A stretch of DNA of 64,000 nucleotides, taken from NCBI RefSeq assembly GCF_040049195.1, contig NZ_JBDZDL010000007.1; one strand, given 5' to 3'. The notes under the pieces were generated by a model that did not search any database, was not told the origin of the DNA, and worked only from the letters and a program-made list of their open reading frames with translations. Positions 16,935 through 24,538 of this stretch are shown here, piece by piece; positions within the stretch are counted from its first letter, which is position 1; the number at the start of each line of letters is the position of its first letter. This DNA comes from NCEH01 sp040049195. Its GTDB lineage: Bacteria > Pseudomonadota > Alphaproteobacteria > Rhizobiales > Xanthobacteraceae. Position numbers and translations under genes: made by a program.

Positions 16935-18590
16935 ATGACCGACGCCCCCGTGTCCGGGACCGAAGCTGAAGCCCTCTGGCAGGCCCTCAGCGCCGTGCAG
17001 GCCCGCGCCACCGCCATGCCCATGGCGGAGCTGTTCAGCGATCCGCAGCGCTTCGCCCGCTTTTCCGCCAGCAGCGGCGACCTGCTGCTGGACATCTCCA
17101 AGACCGCTCTGACGCAGGAGAGCCTTGGCCTGCTGCTCCAGCTCGCCCGGGCCACCGGGGTGGAAGAGCGGCGCGCGGCCATGTTCGCCGGCGCGCGCAT
17201 CAATTCCACGGAACAGCGCTCGGTGCTCCACGTGGCGCTGCGCGACGGCACCCCCGGCCCGCTCGACATTGACGGGACCGACGTGAAGACGCAGGTGCGC
17301 GAAACACTCGGCCGGCTGTACACCTTCGCCGACGCGGTGCGCGCCGGCACCATCGCCGGGCACCGCGGGCAGATGTTCACCGATGTGGTCAACATCGGCA
17401 TCGGCGGCTCGGACCTCGGGCCGGTGATGGCGACGCTTGCGCTCGCGCCCTATCACGACGGGCCGCGCCTGCATTTCGTCTCCAACGTGGACGGCGCGCA
17501 TCTGAGCGATGTGCTCAAGCCGCTCTCGCCCGCCACCACCTTGTTCATCATTGCCTCGAAGACCTTCACCACCATCGAGACCATGACCAACGCCGCGTCT
17601 GCGCGCGCCTGGATCTCGGCCGCGCTCGGCGAGGAGGCGGTGGGGCACCATTTCGCAGCGGTCTCCACCGCGCTCGACAAGGTCGGCGCCTTCGGCATCG
17701 CGGCGGAGCGCACGTTCGGCTTCTGGGATTGGGTGGGCGGCCGCTATTCGCTGTGGTCGGCCATCGGCCTGCCGCTGATGATCGCCATCGGCTCCGCCGC
17801 ATTCGGCGATTTTCTCGCCGGCGGCGCCGCCATGGACGATCATTTCCGCCATGCGCCGCTGGAAGAGAACCTGCCGGTCCTGCTCGCTCTGGTGGGCGTG
17901 TGGCATCGCGATGTCTGCGGCTATGCGAGCCGCGCCATCATTCCCTACGACCAGCGCCTCGCCCGCTTTCCGGCCTATCTCCAGCAATTGGACATGGAGA
18001 GCAACGGCAAGAGCGTGACGCGCGACGGCGCTCCGGTCACGCGGCCGACGGGGCCGATCGTCTGGGGCGAGCCCGGCACCAACGGCCAGCATGCCTTCTT
18101 CCAGCTTCTCCACCAGGGCACCGACGTGGTGCCAGTGGAATTCCTCATCGCCGCCCAAGGGCACGAACCGGCGCTCGGCGCCCACCACGACCTGCTGATC
18201 GCCAATTGCCTCGCCCAATCGGAAGCGCTGCTGCGCGGGTGTTCCCTCGCGCAGGTGGAAGCGCAATTGCGCGCCGGGGGCATGAGCGAGGCGCGGGTGG
18301 CGGAGCTCGCGCCGCACAAGGTGTTTCCCGGCAACCGTCCCTCGGTGACGCTGGCCTACACGCTGCTCGATCCGTTCACTCTGGGGCGGCTGATCGCGCT
18401 TTATGAGCATCGCGTGTTCACGGAGGCCGCGATCTGGGGAATCAACGCATTCGACCAATGGGGCGTGGAGCTTGGCAAGGAAATGGCCACCGCCTTGCTG
18501 CCCGCGGTGAAGGGGGGTGCCGCTCCGGCGGAGACCTCAGGCTCCACCGAAGGCCTCATCTCGCACTTGCGAAATCTTTCAGCCCGCTAA
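16935..18590 (+). CDS. pgi: Glucose-6-phosphate isomerase
   Basis: Pgi interconverts glucose 6-phosphate and fructose 6-phosphate, which with Zwf and Pgl allows hexose cycling through the Entner-Doudoroff route. The product is 551 residues. Family signatures include VNIGIGGSDLGPVMA, ASKTFTTIETMTNA, GGRYSLWSAIGL and NGQHAFFQLLHQGT. The ATG at 16935 has CGGAG upstream and lies 13 bp after the pgl stop, so the two are cotranscribed. The open frame extends 39 codons upstream inside pgl without family similarity. Confidence 0.97.
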   Translation: MTDAPVSGTEAEALWQALSAVQARATAMPMAELFSDPQRFARFSASSGDLLLDISKTALTQESLGLLLQLARATGVEERRAAMFAGARINSTEQRSVLHVALRDGTPGPLDIDGTDVKTQVRETLGRLYTFADAVRAGTIAGHRGQMFTDVVNIGIGGSDLGPVMATLALAPYHDGPRLHFVSNVDGAHLSDVLKPLSPATTLFIIASKTFTTIETMTNAASARAWISAALGEEAVGHHFAAVSTALDKVGAFGIAAERTFGFWDWVGGRYSLWSAIGLPLMIAIGSAAFGDFLAGGAAMDDHFRHAPLEENLPVLLALVGVWHRDVCGYASRAIIPYDQRLARFPAYLQQLDMESNGKSVTRDGAPVTRPTGPIVWGEPGTNGQHAFFQLLHQGTDVVPVEFLIAAQGHEPALGAHHDLLIANCLAQSEALLRGCSLAQVEAQLRAGGMSEARVAELAPHKVFPGNRPSVTLAYTLLDPFTLGRLIALYEHRVFTEAAIWGINAFDQWGVELGKEMATALLPAVKGGAAPAETSGSTEGLISHLRNLSAR

Positions 18591-18642
18591 GGCGGAACGG
18601 GGGTCGCCCATGCTGCTATGCAGCAATGAGAGGCACCTCTGC

Positions 18643-18655
18643 GTATTATGTATAC
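18643..18655. promoter_or_regulatory. Putative GntR operator, copy 1 (perfect GTAT-N5-ATAC)
   Basis: GTAT-TATGT-ATAC is a perfect 13-bp inverted repeat ending 112 bases before the small membrane-protein start at 18768. The same pattern occurs before the first antiporter, frc and the CBS gene, and nothing else explains it. Confidence 0.6.
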
Positions 18656-18767
18656 CACAGAGGCGATGAATTAGGTCAGTATGGCATCCGGAAATGAGGA
18701 CAGGGCAGCCGCACGGTTGCTCGGTCGCTCGCAACGAGCGGCGTGCATGGCACGCCTGGAGGCTGAA

Positions 18768-19001
18768 ATGACCGCATTCGATTTCGTCGCTCTCGCCATC
18801 CTCGGTGTTGCTCTCACTGGCGCCGTGATCGGCTTCAGCAATCCCAAGAGCTTCATGGCGGCCGCCGGCGGCCCCGGCATCCCGGCCGAGCTGGCGCTGA
18901 TGGACCAGGACAAGACCCGCACCGCCGGCACCCTTTTCGGTGGCGACAAGGACGATCAGAGCAGCGAGCCTGCGGTCGCCTCCTTCCCCCGCGGGTTCTG
19001 A
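18768..19001 (+). CDS. Small single-pass membrane protein, oxalate island
   Basis: I do not recognise this 77-residue protein. It starts MTAFDFVALAILGVALTGAV, giving one membrane helix (about 4-24). A polar tail follows with GGPGIPAELALMDQDKTRT and an acidic stretch GGDKDDQSSE, probably cytoplasmic or periplasmic. GGAGG lies four bases before the ATG at 18768. The gene faces the first OxlT-type antiporter and shares a bidirectional terminator with it. Its promoter region carries the same 13-bp inverted repeat as the oxalate genes, so it may be an accessory to the antiporters. Its function is unknown. Confidence 0.7.
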   Translation: MTAFDFVALAILGVALTGAVIGFSNPKSFMAAAGGPGIPAELALMDQDKTRTAGTLFGGDKDDQSSEPAVASFPRGF

Positions 19002-19017
19002 TCACTCGCCGCACATG

Positions 19018-19045
19018 AAAAAGGCAGGCGCGAACGCCTGCCTTT
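19018..19045. terminator. Bidirectional terminator
   Basis: AAAGGCAGGCG and CGCCTGCCTTT form a perfect stem around CGAA (19020-19045). A and T runs on both sides let it serve both the small gene ending at 19001 and the antiporter ending at 19110. Confidence 0.85.
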
Positions 19046-19109
19046 CGAAGGTGCCGTCTCCCATCCCGGCCCGGTCGCCCCCGCGAGGGACGCCGGACAG
19101 GAACGAGGA

Positions 19110-20417
19110 TCAGTGAGCGACCTGAGCCGCCTTGGCTTCCGCCGCCGTGGCCAGCTTGGCATCCGCGACGAAGCGGGCGCGCATGGGCTTGAGCACGAAC
19201 AGCGCCATCAGCGCGGCCAGGGCGTTCACCCCCGCGGTGATGAGGAACACCAGATCCCAATTGCCGAGCTGCGCCACCGCGACGCTCGCAATCGGGACCA
19301 CCAAAGAAGCGGTGCCCTTGGCGGTGTAAAGGAAGCCGGCATTGGTGGTGGCGAACTTGGAGCCGAACGTGTCGCCGCAGGTCGCCGGGAACAGCGAGTA
19401 GATCTCGCCCCAGGCGAAGAAGACGAGACCGGTGAGCAGCACGAAGGCCACCGGGTTCGAACCGAAGTGGCCGAGGGCAAGCACGCCGACCGCTTCAAGC
19501 GAGAACGCGATGAACATGGTGTTCTCGCGGCCGATGTTGTCGGACACCCAGCCGAAGAACGGACGGGTGAGGCCGTTCAGCACGCGGTCGATGGACAGCG
19601 CGAAGGTGAGCGCGGGCATGGTGATTCCGATCAGGCTCACCGGGACACCCGCGATGTTGAAGTCCTTTGCGATGGAGCCGAGCTGCGCCGTTGCCATCAG
19701 GCCGCCGGCGGCGACCAGCACGAACATCGCATACATGACCCAGAACACGGGGGCCTTGAGCATCTGGCCCGGGCCGTATTCGCGGCGGCTCTGCGTGGCG
19801 GCCTTGTTGGTGACCGGGGGCAGCTGGCCGGGCTTGGGCGCCTGCAGGAACAGAGACAGCGCCATCACGACCGCGCCCTGGAACAGGCCGAACACGAGGA
19901 AGGTCTGCTGATAGCCCTGCGAGGCGATCATCGCCGCGATCGGGATGATGGTGATGGCCGAGCCGGCGCCGAATCCGGCGGCGGTGATGCCGGCGGCAAG
20001 GCCGCGGCGGTCGGGGAACCACTTCAGCGCCGAACCGACGCACGTGCCGTAGACCGCGCCCGCGCCGATGCCGCCGATGGCCGCCGCGACGTAAAGCAGG
20101 GCCAGCGTATCGGCCATGGAGTTCAGGACCCAGCCGAGGCCGCACAGGAAGCCGCCGATGAGCACGACGATGCGCGGGCCGTACTTGTCCACGAACCAGC
20201 CCTCGATCGGGACCAGCCAGGTCTCGGTGAGAACGAAGATGGTGAAGGCGACCTGAATGGCCGCGCGGCCCCACTGGTGCTTGTCGTTGATGGGCTCGAC
20301 GAACAGCGTCCAGCCATATTGCAGGTTGGCGATCATCGACATGCAGATCACGCCGATAACCAGCTGCATCCAGCGCCCGCCAATGGGCCCCTTCTGCACA
20401 GACTCAACAGACGGCAT
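19110..20417 (-). CDS. oxlT: OFA-family oxalate/formate antiporter, copy 1
   Basis: OxlT-type MFS carriers exchange external oxalate for internal formate. The 435-residue product has about 12 membrane segments. Features shared with the OFA family are NLQYGWTLFVEPINDKHQW in helix 1, the loop 2-3 motif GWFVDKYGPR, the second-half loop IDRVLNGLTRPFFGWVSD and a charged lysine within helix 11 (YTAKGTASLVVP, about residue 366), the position of the substrate-binding lysine in Oxalobacter OxlT. The ATG at 20417 has AGGGTAGG just upstream. It has its own promoter region carrying two tandem GntR-like sites. Oxalate as substrate is inferred from family and the neighbouring frc. Confidence 0.88.
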   Translation of the reverse strand: MPSVESVQKGPIGGRWMQLVIGVICMSMIANLQYGWTLFVEPINDKHQWGRAAIQVAFTIFVLTETWLVPIEGWFVDKYGPRIVVLIGGFLCGLGWVLNSMADTLALLYVAAAIGGIGAGAVYGTCVGSALKWFPDRRGLAAGITAAGFGAGSAITIIPIAAMIASQGYQQTFLVFGLFQGAVVMALSLFLQAPKPGQLPPVTNKAATQSRREYGPGQMLKAPVFWVMYAMFVLVAAGGLMATAQLGSIAKDFNIAGVPVSLIGITMPALTFALSIDRVLNGLTRPFFGWVSDNIGRENTMFIAFSLEAVGVLALGHFGSNPVAFVLLTGLVFFAWGEIYSLFPATCGDTFGSKFATTNAGFLYTAKGTASLVVPIASVAVAQLGNWDLVFLITAGVNALAALMALFVLKPMRARFVADAKLATAAEAKAAQVAH

Positions 20418-20537
20418 TTCCTACCCTTCCCTATTGGGGTCATCGAATTCGAGTCGATGAACGGCCCGTGACAGTCGCCATTCTTGATGGTGGCGGGCTC
20501 GTTTCGAGCGGCCCGCTGCGAACCAGGCTCGAATGTT

Positions 20538-20564
20538 CGATGCAAAATACGGTATGCAACATGC
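20538..20564. promoter_or_regulatory. Putative GntR operator, copy 2 (two tandem imperfect sites)
   Basis: CGAT-GCAAA-ATAC (20538-20550) and GTAT-GCAAC-ATGC (20552-20564) each keep one intact arm of the repeat, with centres 14 bases apart. They lie 120 bases before the start codon of the first antiporter. Tandem half-conserved sites would suit cooperative binding. Confidence 0.5.
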
Positions 20565-20816
20565 AATTTTCGGTAATGTAACGGCTACCGGTGCATGCAA
20601 AACCCTTGATTTCGCAATGAGGAAGAAAGGATAAGCGCAAAAAGAGCGGAAATTTCAGACGGTCAATAGCGTGAAATTCCAAAAATCACGCAGCCTGTGC
20701 GGGATTTGTCTGCGCTTCCGCCAAATCATTTCTTACAAATACACTTACGATACTTGCCACTTCCAATACAAATAAAATCCGCCGGGATGCGCTCTCACGC
20801 GCATCTTGGGCGCGGA

Positions 20817-20848
20817 ACAAAAAAAAGGCCCCGGCAAAGCCAGGGCCT
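20817..20848 (-). terminator. Intrinsic terminator after the second antiporter
   Basis: On the minus strand a 10-bp stem with one T-G wobble and a TTT loop (20826-20848) is followed by at least seven T residues. It ends the frc-antiporter transcript, so the first antiporter at 20417 is a separate unit. Confidence 0.85.
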
Positions 20849-20884
20849 CAAGGGGCCGCCCTAAGGCGGCAGAGGGCTGTTCGA

Positions 20885-22189
20885 TCAGGCGCCGACCGGA
20901 GCCTGAAGCGTCGCGCGGGCGGCCGCATCCTCATTCATCTTGTGATGCTTCTTCAGCATCGGCCGCAGAACGAAGAGCGCCATGAAGGCAGCGGTCAGAT
21001 CCATGATCGCAACGGTATAGAGAACCGTGGACCAGCTTCCGGTCGCTTCCATCAAAATATTTGCAAACGGCACGAGAAGAGCGGCCACACCCTTGGCGCA
21101 GTAAAGAACGCCATAGATTTTACCGACGTGTGCACTTCCGAACGTGTCTGCGGCGGTTGCCGAGAACAGCGAGTAAACTTCACCCCAGGCGAGGAACACC
21201 ACGCCGGACAGGAAAATGAAGGCCCACGGATTGTGACCGAACGCGCCGAGCGCGACGATTCCGATGCCTTCCATCGCAAAAGCGAAAAACATCGTCTTTT
21301 CGCGGCCGATATGGTCCGAAACCCAGCCAAACAGCGGTCTGGAAACGCCATTCAGGATACGGTCGAGCATCAAGGCGAACGGCAGAGCCGCCATGGCGAA
21401 GAAGTAGAGATTGACCTCAACCTTCTTGACCCCGAGATCCTCCGCGATCACGCCGAGCTGCGCCACCGCCATCAGACCGCCGGTGACAGTGCAGATGAAC
21501 ATGGTGAGCATGACGTAGAACACCGGCGTGCGAAGGGCTTCGCCAAGTGTGTAATCGCGCCGGCTCTGCGCCACGCTGGAAGAAAACGTCACCTCGCCCT
21601 TCTTGGGAGACCGAAGGAAACCGGCCGCCAGAAGGATGATCGCACCCTGGATCAGACCGAACAGGAAGAAGGTTTCCGAATAGCCGGAGGTCTTCAGCAT
21701 GTTCGCGATCGGGATGATGGTGAGCACCGTGCCCGAGCCATAGCCGGCCGCCGTCAGGCCGACCGCGAGGCCGCGTTTGTCCGGGAACCATTTCAGCGCG
21801 CTGTTGATGCAGGTCGCATACACGCAGCCGACGCCGATACCGCCGATGGCGGCGCCGATGTAGAAACCGGTCAGCGAGGTGGCATAGGAATTCACGATCC
21901 AGGACAGGCCCGTGAAGAAGCCGCCGACGAAGACGACGGTGCGCGGACCGTACTTGTCGATGAAATAGCCTTCGATCGGCGTCAGCCAGGTCTGGACGAC
22001 CACGAACACCGTGAAGGCAACCTGAATCGACGCCCGGCTCCAGCCGTGCGCATTTTGAATTTCCGGGACGAACAAGGTCCAAGAATACTGAATATTAGCT
22101 GCAGCAACCATGCAGACGACGCCGGCAATCAATTGCAGCCAGCGGTTTGTCGTCACAATGGCGGTGCCACCTGACTCCGACGATCCCAT
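20885..22189 (-). CDS. oxlT: OFA-family oxalate/formate antiporter, copy 2
   Basis: This is a 434-residue paralogue of the antiporter at 19110-20417. The two share much of helix 1 (NIQYSWTLFVPEIQ), loop 2-3 (GYFIDKYGPR), the second-half loop LDRILNGVSRPLFGWVSD and the helix-11 lysine (YCAKGVAALLVP, about residue 365). The tail is charged and ends in a short Ala-rich stretch. The ATG at 22189 has GGGTAGG close upstream, nearly the same leader as its paralogue. It lies 89 bp after frc on the same strand, with a hairpin but no T-tract in the gap, so it is probably cotranscribed with frc. Codon and base use look less GC-biased than in neighbouring genes, hinting at a different age or origin. Confidence 0.88.
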   Translation of the reverse strand: MGSSESGGTAIVTTNRWLQLIAGVVCMVAAANIQYSWTLFVPEIQNAHGWSRASIQVAFTVFVVVQTWLTPIEGYFIDKYGPRTVVFVGGFFTGLSWIVNSYATSLTGFYIGAAIGGIGVGCVYATCINSALKWFPDKRGLAVGLTAAGYGSGTVLTIIPIANMLKTSGYSETFFLFGLIQGAIILLAAGFLRSPKKGEVTFSSSVAQSRRDYTLGEALRTPVFYVMLTMFICTVTGGLMAVAQLGVIAEDLGVKKVEVNLYFFAMAALPFALMLDRILNGVSRPLFGWVSDHIGREKTMFFAFAMEGIGIVALGAFGHNPWAFIFLSGVVFLAWGEVYSLFSATAADTFGSAHVGKIYGVLYCAKGVAALLVPFANILMEATGSWSTVLYTVAIMDLTAAFMALFVLRPMLKKHHKMNEDAAARATLQAPVGA

Positions 22190-22278
22190 TTTCCTACCCT
22201 TTTCACGTCATTCTCTTTTTATTTTATGAGATGAACCGCCCCACCCTTGGGTCCCTCTTAGGGCGGCATGTTTATGGA

Positions 22279-23508
22279 TTACACGACGCCGGTGGCGCGC
22301 ATACTCGCGATATCTTCGGCACTGAAGCCGACCCAGGAGAGCACCTCTTCCGTGTGCTCTCCAAGCAGAGGCGCCCGCTCCACCGGCACGTCATTTTGCG
22401 ACAGGCGGATGGGAGAGGCGACGGTCACATAGGTCCCCCGCTCGGGATGGGGGACCTCCACGAGAAAGCCGCGGTCGTAGAGCGCGCGGTCTTCCATGAT
22501 GTCCTTGGTGGAGAGGATGGGGCCGCAGGGCACATCGATGGCCTGCAGAGCCTTCATCACCTCGAACTTGGTGCGTTGCCGCGTCCAGGCCTCGATCAGC
22601 TCGAAGCACGCCTCGAGCCGCTGCGCCCGCGCCTCGTGGCTGGCGAAGCGCTGGTCGTCGATCAGGTCCTTGCGGCCGATCAGCCGCATCAGCGGCGCCC
22701 AGCCCTGGGGCTGGATGATGACGTAGCAATAATCGTTCTCGCCGCCGGGCGCGCAGCGCAGCGCCGCACCGGGCTGGCCGCCGCCCGAGGCATTGCCGGC
22801 GCGCGGCACGCTCTCGGTCGCCGGGGCGCCGGGATATTCGGTGAGCGGGCCGCTGGCGAGGCGCTGCTGATCGCGCAGCTTCACGCGCAGCAGGTTCATG
22901 ACGCAATCCTGCATGGCGACATCCACCCGCTGGCCGCGCCCGGTGACGGTGCGCTGGAACAAAGCGGCAAGAATGCCGGCCACGCAATGAATGCCGGTTC
23001 CGGTGTCGCCCACCTGGACGCTGGCGGCGGTCGGTGGGCCGGAGCGCCAGCCGGTTGTGCTCATGGCGCCGCCCATGGCCTGGGCAATGGTCTCGTAGGC
23101 CTTCGCCTCCAACCCGCTTTCTTCCGCGAAGCCCTTGATGGAGGCGTAGATGATGCGGGGATTGATGGCTTCGATGCGCTCCCAGGAGAAACCCTGGCGC
23201 TCCAGGACGCCGGCGCCGAAATTCTCCACCATCACGTCGCACCGCTCGATGAGACGGACCAGGGCGTCCTGGCCCTGCTGCGACTTGATATTGAGGGTGA
23301 CGCTGCGCTTGTTGGCGTTGAGCATCGTGAAATAGAGGCTGTCGACATTGGACTTGTCGCGCAGCTGGGTCCGCGTGATGTCCCCACGCCGAGGCATCTC
23401 GACCTTGATCACATCCGCGCCGAGCCAGGCCAGCAACTGGGTTGCCGATGGACCGGACTGCACGTGCGTCATGTCGAGCACGCGCACACCATCAAGTGCC
23501 TTGCTCAT
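22279..23508 (-). CDS. frc: Formyl-CoA:oxalate CoA-transferase
   Basis: Frc moves CoA from formyl-CoA to oxalate, making oxalyl-CoA for decarboxylation. The 409-residue product is a class III (CaiB/BaiF) transferase and follows Oxalobacter Frc closely: Q17 in DMTHVQSGP, the nucleophile at D168 in VQVGDTGTGIH, LYFTMLNANKRSV, VENFGAGVLERQGF and the end RAPLLGEHTEEVL. The flexible glycine loop reads NASGGGQPG, with Ser-241 where the Oxalobacter enzyme has the first of four glycines. The ATG at 23508 has AGGGG upstream. A perfect GTAT-N5-ATAC site lies 106 bases before the start. Oxalyl-CoA decarboxylase, usually beside frc, is absent from the window. Confidence 0.92.
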   Translation of the reverse strand: MSKALDGVRVLDMTHVQSGPSATQLLAWLGADVIKVEMPRRGDITRTQLRDKSNVDSLYFTMLNANKRSVTLNIKSQQGQDALVRLIERCDVMVENFGAGVLERQGFSWERIEAINPRIIYASIKGFAEESGLEAKAYETIAQAMGGAMSTTGWRSGPPTAASVQVGDTGTGIHCVAGILAALFQRTVTGRGQRVDVAMQDCVMNLLRVKLRDQQRLASGPLTEYPGAPATESVPRAGNASGGGQPGAALRCAPGGENDYCYVIIQPQGWAPLMRLIGRKDLIDDQRFASHEARAQRLEACFELIEAWTRQRTKFEVMKALQAIDVPCGPILSTKDIMEDRALYDRGFLVEVPHPERGTYVTVASPIRLSQNDVPVERAPLLGEHTEEVLSWVGFSAEDIASMRATGVV

Positions 23509-23614
23509 GCCAAACCCCTGGAACCATCCCTGACCACTTTGCGATGCCGATCTCTGCCGGCTTGCAACGGCACTTTATCATGCGCCATGCGTGATATGCC
23601 GTCTATTGAATTTC

Positions 23615-23627
23615 GTATGCCAAATAC
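23615..23627. promoter_or_regulatory. Putative GntR operator, copy 3 (perfect)
   Basis: GTAT-GCCAA-ATAC is a perfect inverted repeat 106 bases before the frc start codon. On the coding strand it reads GTATTTGGCATAC and overlaps TTGGCA, which with GGCATA 17 bases later could be a weak -35/-10 pair. Confidence 0.65.
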
Positions 23628-23751
23628 AGAAATATCATTGTCACCCTGCCGTCGCAAACAGTTTGCGGCGGCCACATCGAAAAACTGCAGGAAACCCACC
23701 TTGCACGCGAAGCGCGGCCAAGGCGCTAGCGTTCGTGTGGTGGAGACCGCG

Positions 23752-24222
23752 TCAGCGCAGGGCGGTGAGACCCGCCGTCAGGCCGATATCGGCCTGCTCG
23801 GCATGCGTGTAGACTTCTTCCTCGTGCAAATAATGGCGCATCAGATCGGTGGCGCTGATCACGCCCACCAGGCTGAGCTCCAACATCACCGGGAGATGGC
23901 GCACCTGATGCTCGTTCATGAGGCGCAGCACGGTGGCGATGGAATCGCTCAGCTCGCAGGAGATAACCGCCCGCTTCAGCAAGGTCGCCACCGTGACGTT
24001 CGGCGTATTGGCCCCATGCTCCACCAGCGCGCGGGTGACGTCGCGCTCGGAAAAGACGCCAACCACGGTGTTGCCTTCGGTCCGGCACACGTCCTTGACG
24101 ACCACGCTGGAGATATTCTCCCGCTTCATCACCATGGCGGCGGTGGCGACGGTCTCGTTCATCCGCACGGTGACGATGCGGGTGTCGCGCTTCTCGCGCA
24201 GGATGTCATCGACGGTAATCAT
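23752..24222 (-). CDS. CBS-domain pair protein
   Basis: The 156-residue protein consists of two tandem CBS domains (about 8-67 and 74-130: TVATAAMVMKRENISSVVVK, VVGVFSERDVTRALVEHG, then LMNEHQVRHLPVM and LVGVISATDLMRH). CBS pairs usually bind adenosine nucleotides and signal energy state. GAGGAAC lies before the ATG at 24222. No catalytic domain is attached, so it may act on a partner, possibly the oxalate carriers or CoA-transferase. It lies upstream of frc on the same strand, is divergent from the GntR gene, and has a perfect copy of the shared operator 108 bases before its start. The role is inferred from context. Confidence 0.88.
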   Translation of the reverse strand: MITVDDILREKRDTRIVTVRMNETVATAAMVMKRENISSVVVKDVCRTEGNTVVGVFSERDVTRALVEHGANTPNVTVATLLKRAVISCELSDSIATVLRLMNEHQVRHLPVMLELSLVGVISATDLMRHYLHEEEVYTHAEQADIGLTAGLTALR

Positions 24223-24330
24223 CAGCTGTTCCTCACCTATGCGCCCACGGTTTGCCCGCGGTTGTCGAAGGCTCCGGCCACCACCCTTCCCCGAGGGAAA
24301 AACTGCGACCGCATCATGGATCCCATGCTG

Positions 24331-24343
24331 GTATGCAAAATAC
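24331..24343. promoter_or_regulatory. Putative GntR operator, copy 4 (perfect)
   Basis: GTAT-GCAAA-ATAC, extended by one base each side to GGTAT...ATACC, is the longest copy of the repeat. It lies 108 bases before the CBS-protein start codon and in the shared control region with gntR. Confidence 0.65.
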
Positions 24344-24464
24344 CCGGTGTCAATAAGCGATGCGGAATCACTCCAAACTGCATGCGCTGCACTGCAACAG
24401 AACAGAGTGCGACTCCGGGGTTTGCCGGCATTACTTGCCGAAAGCTATATTCGATGCCATCACA

Positions 24465-24477
24465 GTATGATGTATTT
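24465..24477. promoter_or_regulatory. Putative GntR operator, copy 5 (degenerate)
   Basis: GTAT-GATGT-ATTT keeps one full arm and half of the other, 61 bases before the gntR start. It would fit autoregulation, but two mismatches make it a weak call. Confidence 0.35.
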
Positions 24478-24538
24478 CGCCCGCCGGGCGGGCGGGGCGT
24501 GGCGGGCCGCGCGCAGCGCAGTCGGGGCAAGGGGTGAG

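Larger units (their letters stand above)
20418..20884. other. 467-bp gap between the two antiporter genes
   Basis: This AT-richer stretch contains the terminator of the second antiporter (20817-20848), an extra 6-bp-arm hairpin (20855-20870), and two tandem imperfect GTAT-N5-ATAC sites (20538-20564) ahead of the first antiporter. I see no coding sequence. The length suggests a regulated promoter with a leader of unknown extent. Confidence 0.5.
24223..24538. other. 316-bp divergent control region, CBS gene and gntR
   Basis: This gap is noncoding on both strands as far as I can judge. It holds a perfect GTAT-N5-ATAC site (24331-24343) facing the CBS gene and a weaker one (24465-24477) 61 bases before the gntR start. 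It should contain the promoters of both genes. Confidence 0.55.

Noticed and set aside
22190..22278. Operator copy before the second antiporter
   Set aside because: No GTAT-N5-ATAC is present in the 89-bp frc-antiporter gap; only a hairpin without T-tract is seen, consistent with cotranscription.
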